A DNA stretch of 19,958 nt from positions 149,411 to 169,368 of the forward strand of contig QEOQ01000614.1 in NCBI GenBank assembly GCA_010279815.1, given 5' to 3'. Shown piece after piece: positions 1-8,520 of the stretch (within the stretch, counting starts at the first letter, position 1; every line of letters begins with the position of its first letter). The position numbers were made by a program, and so were the translations under genes. Below the pieces are notes generated by a model that saw only the letters and a list, made by a program, of their open reading frames with translations, ran no database searches and was not told where the DNA came from. Source of the stretch: Brachionus plicatilis. Lineage: Eukaryota > Rotifera > Eurotatoria > Ploima > Brachionidae.

Positions 1-327
1 TTTAGAAGCAATGATTTTAGATCCGCTATCAAACAACAGTTTATAACGGTTATTGCAAAAGTCAATTAATAATAGTATAGTAAACATTTATTTTATTGTG
101 GAATGATTGAACTTTACTTCCTAGTTTTTATTTATATTCATTCTTAGTCTAGCATTGGGAACTTCACTATAAATTGTAGTTACTTATTCTTTATTTTTAG
201 TTTTTATATTCACTCTTATTTATAAAATAAATATTTTAAAACGAATTCGTTATCTTTTACTACGCCTAAAGTAGTGGCCAGACTTTAAGTGTAACATAAA
301 TAAGTGTAAGTGTAACATCGTGATTAA
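1..327. other. AT-rich leader region, possible decayed LTR or 5' flank of the gypsy element
   Basis: No open reading frame of note. The stretch lies upstream of the gypsy coding remnant and has a repeated GTGTAAC word near 289-316 and an AATAAA near 225. It could be what is left of a 5' LTR or leader, but there is no second LTR copy in the window to compare with and no clear primer-binding site, so this is only a guess from position. Confidence 0.25.
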
Positions 328-411
328 AAAATTCGATCTGAATTAATATCCTTAAAAAACAGGGAGGGTTTATCAATTGAAAATTATGTAAGTAAATTTT
401 TAACCCTTACT
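328..411 (+). pseudogene. possible gag remnant fused in frame to reverse transcriptase
   Basis: The frame of the gypsy pol stays open upstream of its first ATG (445) back to 328; a TAA lies at 325-327. Residues encoded at about 361-411, with a GLSIENYVSKFLTLTNK-like stretch, look more like the helical retrotransposon gag domain than like protease or the start of RT. Read this way, gag would be joined almost directly to RT, with protease and the gag nucleocapsid deleted. The match is by eye on about 20 residues and may be chance. Confidence 0.3.
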
Positions 412-2916
412 AATAAAATATCATTCAAAATAGAATGTGAGAAAATGGTAAATGCAAAAATAATTCGACCATCTAAGTCGCCCTGGTCTTCTCCAGTAAT
501 AGTGGTACCCAAAAAAGATGGCTCTAAGCGAATCTGTATTGATTATAGAAAATTAAACGAATTGACTATTACAGAAAAATGGCCTTTACCAAATATAATT
601 GATTTACTAGATCGATTAAGGGACTCAAATTGGTTCACAGTAATTGATCTTAAATCTGGTTATTGGCAAATAAAAATGAATGAAAATTCAATCCCATTAA
701 GTGCTTTTACCACGCCAGATGGACATTTTGAATTCTTAAGATTACCTTTTGGCCTTAAGAATGCTCCTACTGATTTTAGCAGAATAATGAATATTATATT
801 CGGCAAACTAGATTTTGTAGAAATCTATATAGATGATATCACAATACATTCAAAAAGTTTTGAAATGCATGTCGATCATGTGAAACAAGTTTTTAATAAA
901 CTCAAAGAAGCTAATCTAAAAATAAATCCAGACAAATGTTGCTGGTTTGCAAAGGAAATAAAGGTTCTAGGACATATTATTTCCCACAATATAATAAAGA
1001 TGGATCCTAAAAAGATTGATGTGATAAAAAATAGAAAATCACCTGTCAATCTTAAACAGCTTCAAAGTTTCCTAGGAATGTGCAACCAATATAGACGTTT
1101 CGTTAAAAATTTCTCTACCATTGCACAACCATTGTTTAAGCTTTGCTCAAAAAATATTAAATTTGAGTGGGACAAAGAATGCGAAGAAGCATTTGAAAAC
1201 TTAAAAATCAAATTATGCTCATACCCGATACTTAGAATATTTGACCCACAACATCCTTGTGTTTTGTACGTAGATGCATCTGGCTTCGCTTTAGGAGCTG
1301 TACTAACGCAAAAAGATGAAGAAGGAAAGGAATATATTGTTTCATTTGCATCAAGATTACTGTCTAAATCTGAATTAAATCTCACAATAACCGAAAAAGA
1401 ATGCTTAAGCATCATTTTCGGTCTCAAAGAATTCAGAAATTATTTGCACGGCACGAAATTTCTTCTTGTTGTTGATCATTGGGCACTCGTTTGGTTAAAA
1501 TCAATTCGCGATCAAACAGCAAAATTAACCAGATGGATATTATTGCTTCAAGATTTTGATTTCGACGTAATACATAGAAAGGGATCACAACACTGTAATG
1601 CTGACGCATTAAGTAGACCAGTAATAAATTTTATAATAAATTTATCATCAGTTGTGCCAGACAAAATTGTTGAAAACGAAATATGGAACAACACAAACCT
1701 ATTACATTTTATACAATTCAACAAGGTTCCTAGCAACTTATCGAACATAGAAGAACGAAAACTAAAGAATATTGCAAAACAATATAGATTTGAAAATAAT
1801 AAGCTTTATATTCTTAAACGAAAAAAGCTACTTGAAATTCCTAGAATAAACGATAGAGATGATATAATTTTAAAGCCTCATAATTTCGGCCATTTTCGAA
1901 CAGAGTCAACATACAATAGACTTAAAGATAATTATTTTTGGTATAAGATGATTGAAAGTATATAAAAAATTGTGTTGAAATGTTCAACTTGTCAGAGGAA
2001 TGGTAAATCTGTAAAATATTATCATCCTGCGTTAGCGTCGGATGTAAGCAATGCTTTCAAAAGAGTCTGTGTTGATTTGGTTTTAGGTTTAAGCGAATCT
2101 GATGAAGGATATGTTGGAGTAATGGTAATTGTCGAATTTTTAACAAAATACCCCTTTGCTAAACCTATACGCTCAAAGAATGCAAGTGAAATCGCTGCAG
2201 TTCTTTTGGAATATATTAGTTTATTTGGACCATTTGAAGAGCTCCTTTCAGATCAAGGAAAAGAAACCTGCAATCAAATTATGGACGAATTAAGCAAAAA
2301 CATTGGTTTTAATCATATCACCACTTCTGCTTATAATCCTAGAACAAATGGCATCACAGAGAGATTCAATCAAACTTTAATCGAAGCTTTAAGGAAACAC
2401 TCAGAAGCAAACATAAGCAAATGGCATGTTTACTTACCCTATGTCTTAATGGCATACAGGTCGAGAATTCATAATAGTACAGGATTTTCTCCGTAGGAAC
2501 TTTTATTTGGGAGAAAAATGATTCCTTTTACAAATTGGAGAGAAGATAACGATGAAAGTCAAGCTATTTTGAAAAGATCTGATGAGATAAGAAACTTGAT
2601 TGATAATGTTCATCCTTAGGCTGCGAAAAACATTAAATTAAAACAGATTAAGCAAAAAATAATACAGGACAATGATAATAATGTAACAGATGAAAGAATA
2701 CCAATATCTTCGACAGTCTTTATTAAATGTGAAGGACTTTTAACAAAACTGGAACCTCGATTTAAAGGTCCTTACAAAGTAAACGACTACACAAAAAGAG
2801 GAAATTATGTATTAAGCAATTCCTTGGGTGAAGTACTAAAGGATTCGTTTCCAAGACATAAATTAAAGAAAGTAATTGATGATGAGACATTACCAGCAGA
2901 GTTGAATTGGAATTAA
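412..2916 (+). pseudogene. pol: Ty3/gypsy retrotransposon pol (RT, RNase H, integrase), decayed
   Basis: This is a Ty3/gypsy (Metaviridae) polyprotein remnant in a single frame. Counting from the ATG at 445, RT has the first catalytic Asp in VIDLKSGYW (residue 68), the FLRLPFGLKNAP core and YIDD (128-131). RNase H has Asp277 (YVDAS), Glu319, Asp344 (in DHWAL, where Lys or Arg usually replaces Trp) and Asp387 (NADALSR). The integrase HHCC finger has His479 and His483, with Cys codons at 1981 and 1990. The catalytic triad is Asp (2074), Asp (2251) and Glu (2359), giving the classic D,D35E spacing, followed by a GPY motif near 2770. Three in-frame stops break it: TAA 1963-1965, TAG 2494-2496 and TAG 2617-2619. 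The terminal stop is TAA 2914-2916. There is no frameshift over 2.5 kb. No protease and no 3' LTR are seen; a minus-strand USP gene begins immediately beyond. The family call is secure and the element is inactive. Confidence 0.95.
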
Positions 2917-4441
2917 TCCTTGAATTGATTTGTGAAGAAGGCGAAGGCTTATTGAAATTAACTTCATTTTCTAGCACACCGGACATTCTATTGTTGTTGT
3001 TTGAGAAATTCATTGAATTCAACGAGTTTGATCCAATCCTTTCATTAGATGAATCAACCACTTGATAGATTCTTCTCTTATCACTGATTGGTGTCTGCTG
3101 AATGCTCATCAAAGAGTCTTGAGTTACATTACGGGGATGTTCACAAACCTCTATTTCATCTTCACTTGTGCTTATGACATGGTCATTTTCAATAGCTTTA
3201 TAAAAAAGTATGTAAGCGTGACAGGATTCTTTTTTTTTTCTTTTGAAATCGTCTAGCGATTTAAATTTATTCACTACTTCATCGTCAAAATAGTACCATA
3301 TTTTTTTGGCATCATAAAATACGAGAGCTAAAATTAAAAAATGACCGTACGTCAAATTAACCAATTATTTAAAGCAAATTCTAGCTTACAAGTAATGTGT
3401 CCCGAATTTGGAGTTTCCCCTAAATGAAAGCAAATGCCAGCTAAATTATATTTTAATGCATTGCTTGACCTTGAGCCAGCTGCAACATAATTCGTAAGAT
3501 CCAAAGTTTCAGTAATGTTCAAATACGGTGAAACTCGTTTGATTACACTCCCAGATGAATCAATCTAAGATAAAAGTTAGAATTAGTAAACAAATTTAAT
3601 GAAAAGTAAAAAATTTTATTACCGTGAATCTCAAAAGAACTATAATTAGACAGTTGTTGGTCGATGATATCAAAGTTTTGCTATTAAAAGTTTGATTTGA
3701 ATTGCATTGATTGCAATTCGCACCTTCGATTCGCTCATTACGGCTGAAGATTTGAAGGCAATCGTCCAAGGTTTTGCAGCTTGAATCCAATGGCAATTGA
3801 AGACAAAGATTGGTTGACTCGAGATTTTTTACATGTATTGAATTTTTTGAACATGTCATTTGTTGAATTGTTCTGAATAAAAAATCTTGACTCATCAAAT
3901 TGTGTGTAAACTTGTAATTTTCATACAAGCCTTCCAATTGAATTGCTTGATCAATGTTAGCTCTGAATCCACGTTTTCCAATTTCTATTTCAATCGCACA
4001 TTTGTCAATGTACGCAAATAATTGAGTCAAAAATTCATTGGAGTCATTTTGTTGGAACCGAATAAAATGTTGATTCAATTCAGATTCGTACAATTTATCG
4101 AAAAATTCGTGAAACAATTTTCTCAATTCTCTTTGACCAATTTTAACTCGCTGATTAAGACCATTGTACACCAAATTAACATAGCTGTCCATTAATTGAT
4201 ATTCGTTTTCATCGTAAACTATTTGATGATTAAATTTGTGCTCAACCAGACGTCTTAAAATCTTATCAAAAATATTTAAACACTGCAACACCGAACCAAC
4301 AAAGCAAGTATCGACCATGTTAGGTATTGGACGCCCAACAAAATCCGATGCCCCATTGTAAACAAAGTTTGATTGTCCAACATTTGAACGCAACAATTGA
4401 TTCAACTTGTTAACTTTGGCACAATTTAATTGATTACTCAT
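2762..4441 (-). CDS. ubiquitin-specific protease (USP, peptidase C19), three exons
   Basis: This is a cysteine deubiquitinase that would cleave ubiquitin from proteins. Exon 1 is 4441-3623, exon 2 is 3564-3390 and exon 3 is 3327-2762. The introns (3622-3565, 58 nt; 3389-3328, 62 nt) have GT-AG ends and keep the frame. ATG 4441 is chosen because the frame upstream has no ATG and a TATA box lies 88 nt before it. The Cys box has Asn41 and Cys46 (N..VDTCF), with Asn at the oxyanion position -5. A QQNDSNEF box follows. A CxxC zinc-ribbon half is at the end of exon 1 (CNQC). The His box ends SGHIT at about His329 and is followed by W..FDDE, giving a complete catalytic core. After the core comes a Ser/Asn-rich tail of about 150 residues. 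The last 50 or so codons (below about 2930) are antisense to gypsy pol, and the stop TAA lies inside it. Closest USP subfamily not determined. Confidence 0.85.
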
Positions 4442-4520
4442 ATTGTTAAATTTTTTGGATTTGATTATGGATTGAATTTTCTTCGAAATATTAGGTGAAA
4501 TTATTTGATATTTTTTCAAA

Positions 4521-4530
4521 CCTTATATAC
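4521..4530 (-). promoter_or_regulatory. TATA box of the USP gene
   Basis: The minus strand reads GTATATAAGG. TATATAA starts 88 nt upstream of the chosen ATG (4441), almost the same spacing as in the two small genes on the other strand (94-95 nt). The USP and the 4901 gene are divergent and share the 4531-4805 intergenic stretch, which is otherwise featureless AT-rich DNA. Confidence 0.55.
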
Positions 4531-4805
4531 TCAAATAAATCTGCTTTTAATAAAAAACATTTGCAAGAAAAAAATTAAAAAAATTGCCTATTGTGTGAAT
4601 TTACTGTTTAATCAAATCATGATGAGGGTGGGATATTGTCATTAAAAAATTAAAAAAGCATCTGCTCACAAGTCTTTAAAATTTTTTAAATATGTTTAGA
4701 ACTTAAATAAAAACAAATGTAATTCAAGTAAGCTAAGCTTTTTCTCTTAAAATTAAAAAGATATGTTCCATAATTAATTTCACATGAATTTCATCATATT
4801 TTTGC

Positions 4806-4815
4806 TATAAAAGGG
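4806..4815 (+). promoter_or_regulatory. TATA box of the first short paralogue
   Basis: TATAAAAGGG, preceded by GC, lies 95 nt before ATG 4901. The downstream paralogue has CTATAAAAAGG at the same distance, so the promoter seems to have been duplicated with the gene. Confidence 0.7.
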
Positions 4816-4900
4816 ATTCAAATTAAAGTAAAAAACATCAAAAAAAATCTCCTTTCAAGTCAAAACCAATAGAAGCAACTAACTAAAAGAAAGCTTTAAA

Positions 4901-5143
4901 ATGTCTAATATGTCAAGATCCCAATCAGCCTATGATAATCAATTGTTAAATGAATTTATGGATAACTGGGAACGTGAACGTGAACGTGTACGACAAGATA
5001 AATCATGAACAAGTATTGGAAGCATAAAAGAAGAACCAGAGTCCAAAAGAGAAGACATTAAAGTTGAACAAACCGAGGTACAAACAGAATGTTTAAAGAG
5101 ATCAGCCTCTGATTCATTTGATTCACCAGACCAAAAAAGATAA
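4901..5143 (+). pseudogene. short acidic/basic charged protein, first of a tandem paralogue pair, with in-frame TGA
   Basis: Intronless reading frame of 80 codons from ATG 4901 (context AAAATGTCT) to TAA 5141-5143, interrupted by TGA at 5006-5008 (codon 36). No known domain is recognised. The N-terminal part has NEFMDNWERERE, matching NDYMNKWEQEQ in the downstream paralogue. After the TGA the frame continues TSIGSIKEEPESKRED, matching TSFGSLK in the paralogue, so the two halves belong to one protein. The TGA aligns with a Cys codon (TGT) in the paralogue. A KEEPE stretch resembles a SUMO-type consensus, and the C-terminus is Ser/Asp-rich. AATAAA lies at 5214-5219. It is either a recently broken copy or a readthrough case; I favour a broken copy. 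Confidence 0.55.
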
Positions 5144-5213
5144 TGAGAGAATATTTTTAAATTGCAAAACTGATTTTTTTATTTTATTTTTGGATAGCCT
5201 TTTTTAATTTTTA

Positions 5214-5219
5214 AATAAA
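5214..5219 (+). terminator. polyadenylation signal of the first short paralogue
   Basis: AATAAA in TTTTTAAATAAATAGTTA. The paralogue has the same core (CTAAATAAATAGTTTA) at an equivalent place (6232-6237), which supports a duplicated 3' UTR. Confidence 0.5.
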
Positions 5220-5838
5220 TAGTTAGCTTAAAATTTAAAATTTTTTTAAATCCTTTTCCCTCAATCATTTATTAATGTTAACTCTTATCTTCATTAATCT
5301 CTTCATAGAAAATCCAAAATAAACAGATAAAAATATCAAATATTCGAAATTGTTTCTTTTGTTTATTCAAAACTTTGAATATTGTAAACATAAAATTTAA
5401 AACTGCCCTTGTTGAATTTTAGTTTGGATTTGGATATCAATTATTAGTGGAAAAATGCTAAAAAAAAAAAAATCCTANNNTTAAAATTAATACACTCCCT
5501 AGTATTTCCTATAAATAAATGAAATCACTTGCTTGAATAAAATAATCAAAACCAGATTCTATGCAATTTAAAAATTTATTTTAATGGCAAATATTAAAAC
5601 ATCTTTTTGAAAAGGATTGTTTTTGCGCATTCAAATTTTGTGCCAAAAAAAAGTGCACAATTACTAAAGCTTTATTTTAATTGAAAAAATTCATGAATTT
5701 GTCTGTCTCTGATTATTAAAGATTAAACTGAAAAGTTTTAAAAAATAAAATTAAAAACAAATTTATAAAAAGGCAAGTCAAGCATTTTAAAAAGATGTGT
5801 TAAATAATAAAAAACAGATTTATTTTGTTATTGTTAGC
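5220..5838. other. intergenic AT-rich spacer between the paralogues, with a 3-base N run
   Basis: No coding signal. There are three undetermined bases (NNN) at 5478-5480, directly after a run of 14 A, so local sequence quality is doubtful there. A second TATA-like word (TTTATAAAAAGGC) lies near 5764, about 75 nt before the better-placed TATA box at 5839, and may be an alternative or vestigial promoter. Confidence 0.5.
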
Positions 5839-5848
5839 TATAAAAAGG
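5839..5848 (+). promoter_or_regulatory. TATA box of the second short paralogue
   Basis: TATAAAAAGG, preceded by GC, starts 94 nt upstream of ATG 5933. Position and sequence match the box before the first paralogue (95 nt). Confidence 0.7.
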
Positions 5849-5932
5849 CCAATAAAAAGTTTAACTAATAATCAAATTTTCCTCATCAAATCATCAAAAA
5901 CAACGGATACAAAAATCCAAAAGAGTATTAAA

Positions 5933-6160
5933 ATGTCTCAAATTAACAATTCGATATCCGCAGATGATTGTATGCTGAATGATTATATGAATAAATGGGA
6001 ACAGGAGCAAAAACTTTGTACAAGTTTTGGATCTTTAAAATTACAGCCCACTGAGTTTACCAAAATGGATCCTAAAATAGAAGCACCTGAAGAAAAGACT
6101 GATTTTTTGCAAACATCTGCTTCATCATCTAATTACTTTTACTCAACCAACAAGAAATGA
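5933..6160 (+). CDS. short charged protein, second of a tandem paralogue pair, family unknown
   Basis: Intact intronless frame of 75 residues. ATG 5933 (AAAATGTCT, the same context as the paralogue) is preferred over in-frame upstream codons because it sits 94 nt after the TATA box, and the paralogue's start aligns with it. No signal peptide, membrane segment or known domain is seen. Visible parts are a helical MLNDYMNKWEQEQK segment (residues about 15-28), a CTSFGSLK motif (about 30-37) and a Lys/Glu/Pro middle. The Ser-rich tail ends NKK. Gene, promoter and 3' UTR repeat at a period of about 1.03 kb with the copy at 4901. A strong TATA box, a short 5' UTR and no intron suggest a rapidly inducible or stage-specific gene; that is inference. 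Function unknown. Confidence 0.65.
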   Translation: MSQINNSISADDCMLNDYMNKWEQEQKLCTSFGSLKLQPTEFTKMDPKIEAPEEKTDFLQTSASSSNYFYSTNKK

Positions 6161-6231
6161 TGATTCGATCATTATTTATTGGCTTAAAAACAATTATTTT
6201 ATTGAATTTTTAGCTAGAATTTTTTTTTCTA

Positions 6232-6237
6232 AATAAA
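6232..6237 (+). terminator. polyadenylation signal of the second short paralogue
   Basis: AATAAA in CTAAATAAATAGTTTA, about 70 nt after the stop codon. The sequence around it resembles the 3' region of the paralogue at 5214. Confidence 0.5.
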
Positions 6238-6255
6238 TAGTTTAATTTAACAAAT

Positions 6256-6582
6256 TTTTTAATTGATTTAAATTTTGTCCAAACCCGTTTATCTTTATTA
6301 AGCATTTATTAAGAATGATATCGAACAAATTAATTTAATCCGATCTTAAAATCTTGAACAAAATATTTTTAATTTTAAAAATCTAAACCTATTTTGAACT
6401 TAAACGAATTCGTTTAGCGATTTTACAAAACTCCTTTTTACAAAATAACTTGAACATTCAAAATTCATGATAACAATTTCTTGATTTATCTTTTATAATT
6501 ATAAAAAGAATAGCCTGATTGAATGTCCAAGAAATCGATCTACTAATTTAAAGCACTTGAATTCTCTTAGAAATTGTTTCTT
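6256..6582. other. non-coding AT-rich spacer
   Basis: Begins with sequence resembling the 3' flank of the first paralogue (a CATTTATTAA-type word near 6303, compare 5266) and then nothing recognisable. No open frame of note on either strand. Confidence 0.5.
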
Positions 6583-6744
6583 TTATTTAGATTTCTCAAA
6601 CTTAACAGTTGCAATCAAAAAAATAGTTATGAAAGGTATTAGAATTCCTCCGATCATTAAAATTAACCATTAACAGAGACAATATGTTATTAATGATGCT
6701 TTGCATGGACTTATAAAATAAAATGACTTTTTGATGAAATTCAT
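6583..6744 (-). pseudogene. possible membrane-anchor tail of a glycoprotein (fragment)
   Basis: On the minus strand a frame from ATG 6744 to TAA 6585-6583 (54 codons) has one internal TAA (6672-6670). Before the internal stop it has three closely spaced Cys. After it comes a strongly hydrophobic run of about 22 residues starting WLILMIGGILIP, then a short Lys-rich tail ending KFEKSK. That layout (cysteines, one membrane span, short basic tail) is typical of the end of a type I envelope-like glycoprotein. It lies head-to-head with the secreted fragment at 6888 on the opposite strand, so they could be two pieces of one inverted gene. No homology search was possible and AT-rich DNA can give hydrophobic runs by chance. 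Confidence 0.3.
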
Positions 6745-6887
6745 TTACGCAATTGATATAATAATCTTAATAAATAGCAGATGCATAAGATAAATAAACG
6801 AGTTGGGACTCAGTATTTAATCGTTCACAAAAAGACTAAAATTAAATAATTTTCAAAATAATAGAAGTTTAAAAAAAAACTAGCAAA

Positions 6888-7448
6888 ATGCAATTTATTA
6901 TATACTTATTTTTACTTCATTTAGTCCATGCTTTGGAATTTTTTGGTCAATTTAGGTATTGTTTGCTCAATTCAAATTTAAGAATGCTAAATTCTTTGTG
7001 TGACGACGAGGAAAATCACGATTTTGATATCCATTCCAATTTCAATCAGTCAATTCCGATTAAAAGGTCCGCATTTGTATTTTCTAAACATAAGTTTATT
7101 CTTGAAACAATTGGATACGAGTGCACTATGATAATTTACAATGTTAAATTTGGACGAGATATTTTCTTCAATAAATACATCGAAAAAACATCTCATTTTG
7201 GCAAGCTTACCAAAGCTGATTGTCAGACAATGTTAAAGGATAAAAAGTGCGGAAATGCTGAATCAAGTTATCCTTTGATTTGTATGGCGAATGGGAATTG
7301 CGATTTTAAGCCAAATTTTACAGGAGTTTATCCATTATTCGGCTCTTTACAACAATCATTTATTTGATGTTCATTGACCAAAAGAGTTATTCTAGCACAT
7401 AGTCTAAATCATCAATTTTTAGTAATTCAATCGGAAACTGCTTTGCCG
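6888..7448 (+). pseudogene. secreted cysteine-containing protein, glycoprotein-like N-terminal half, broken
   Basis: ATG 6888 opens a frame of 159 codons to TGA 7365-7367. It starts with a clear signal peptide (MQFIIYLFLLHLVHA). The ectodomain has spaced Cys, including GYECT, KADCQTM, DKKCG and GNCDF, and an N-linked site in PNFTG. Beyond the TGA the same frame stays open and coding-like (a Cys within two codons, then an ILAHSL stretch) until about 7448, where a repeat element begins. The gene therefore looks both nonsense-mutated and cut by the repeat at 7453. The order of signal peptide, cysteine pairs and YPLFG resembles glycoproteins found as env in retroelements or as endogenous viral copies (chuvirus-type is my guess). 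This rests on pattern only. It could instead be an unknown lineage-specific secreted protein. Confidence 0.4.
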
Positions 7449-7452
7449 AAGA

Positions 7453-7995
7453 TGGGGTTAGGGTTTAGGGGTTGCCTAGATTTTCGTAGATTTATCTAAC
7501 AAAATCTAGGTATTACGATGGTCGTGTCTGTCGTCTGTCTGTCGTCTGTGTGTAGGCTGTCCAGATTTTTCAAAGCCCTTGTAAACGTCTGAAACTTTGT
7601 AGACTAATTAATTAGACCACGGAGAGTTCAAAAAAAGCATTTAAAAGTTTGTAGGTCGACTTTTCCAAATAACCCTAGCTGCTAACCCTAGTTTGAAATT
7701 TTCTTTTTAAACAAGAATAACCAATTATACTGACTAAATTGACCATGACGAGTTCAAAAAAAGTGTTAAAAATTCAAATGATCGATTTTTTTCAATTGAC
7801 TCAGAGGCTAGCCCTAGTTGCAGAATTTTTCATGGGCCAATGAAATGCTAAAGACCGACAATTTTGACCATGTTGATTTTCAAAATATCGTTTCAAAGTC
7901 TTCTAATCAAATTTTCAAAAGCATCCTACTCTAATTTTAAAAATCCTTATCAAAAATGTTTATCTTTTTCAATTGCTAGAAAATCTAGGTTCTAA
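7453..7995. repeat. repeat element with ~126-bp internal units and AAAATCTAGG boundary words
   Basis: The segment interrupts the frame of the 6888 gene. Its left end has GGGGTTAGGGTTTAGGGG (7454-7471) and then CCTAGATTTT. AAAATCTAGGT recurs at about 7500 and at the right end near 7979. Inside are three diverged tandem units marked by a GACCA-type word plus GAGTTCAAAAAAAG at 7615 and 7741 and a weaker match at 7866 (periods 126 and 125). Units 1 and 2 end in CCCTAG. A short GTCTGTC-rich microsatellite lies at 7527-7552. No coding capacity. It looks like a non-autonomous mobile or satellite-type element. Confidence 0.65.
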
Positions 7996-8039
7996 TTTCG
8001 AAAGAAATTTAAATGAATAAACTTGTATTTTGTTAATAC

Positions 8040-8045
8040 TTTATT
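8040..8045 (-). terminator. polyadenylation signal downstream of the EEP-domain fragment
   Basis: AATAAA on the minus strand, 42 nt beyond the stop codon of the 8087-8520 reading frame, which supports that stop as a genuine protein end. Confidence 0.45.
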
Positions 8046-8086
8046 GAAAATTAAAAAATAATAAAAATAGTTAGAGTCAATTAAAA

Positions 8087-8520
8087 TTAAAAGCCAATTG
8101 TTGACACAATAGCTGAATGATCACTGAACCATGTATCAAGCACTTTTGCTTTAAGTTGAACTTTTTGATCATCACTATTAATGGGCGAAAGTCTCACAAA
8201 AGCCCAGTCCAATTGTGAACCCTTTTCAAAAGTGGCCCTATTCTTGAACAATGGTTGCAAATCCATATCAATCAACTTGTCTAATTTAGACTTATCTTTC
8301 TCTTTGTTAAACTCGACATTAAAATCACCCATAATCAAAAGGGTACTTGTCGACAGAACATTTGCAAATTTGTTCAAAAAATCTTTGAATCTTTTTAAAA
8401 AATCTCCAAAAGCCAAGCTAGGATGCTTGTATAATGATAAAATGTAAATTGATCTTCCACCAGTAGGACTGCTGCTTTTCAATTGAAATAGTGACAACTC
8501 AACCAACTCTTTGTGAAATT
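8087..8520 (-). pseudogene. C-terminal part of an endonuclease/exonuclease/phosphatase (EEP) domain, transposon-type
   Basis: The minus-strand frame (139 codons from 8506) has the core and end of the DNase I/AP-endonuclease-like fold: GGRSIYILSLYKHPS, LLIMGDFNVEF (Asp and Asn of the active site), SQLDWAFV and the terminal FSDHSAI with the catalytic Asp-His. It stops at once after the SDH motif and has a poly(A) signal. This fits a protein that ends with EEP, as in Helentron-type Rep/helicase proteins or PIF1-linked EEP proteins, rather than a LINE ORF2, where RT would follow. No ATG start is present. The first in-frame codon is TTG and a TAA lies 12 nt upstream. The N-terminal third with the catalytic Glu is missing. 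A spliced upstream exon (TTTCACAAAG acceptor near 8510) cannot be excluded, but truncation seems likelier. Confidence 0.75.

Noticed and set aside
1062..1427. Minus-strand open frame of 121 codons
   Set aside because: Lies wholly opposite the RNase H coding part of gypsy pol and shows no domain of its own.
1548..1748. Minus-strand 66-codon frame
   Set aside because: Antisense shadow of pol.
328..2916. Alternative that gypsy pol is an active element using stop-codon readthrough
   Set aside because: Three separate stops, one between the two halves of the HHCC finger, with no protease or LTR pair; readthrough at all three is implausible.
3062..3256. Plus-strand 64-codon frame
   Set aside because: Antisense to USP exon 3.
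4441..4519. Longer USP with 26 extra N-terminal residues
   Set aside because: The extension begins at a TTG, and its first codons overlap the stretch directly after the TATA box, where the 5' UTR should be.
5006..5008. TGA as selenocysteine, or UGA/UAR reassigned as sense codons genome-wide
   Set aside because: No SECIS-like structure was evident by eye in the 3' region. TAA and TGA end the intact genes here, and the other in-frame stops sit in clear pseudogenes. Kept only as a check item.
7527..7552. GTCTGTC run as a CRISPR-like or regulatory array
   Set aside because: A plain short microsatellite inside a repeat element in animal DNA.
8181..8447. Plus-strand 88-codon frame
   Set aside because: Antisense to the EEP coding sequence.
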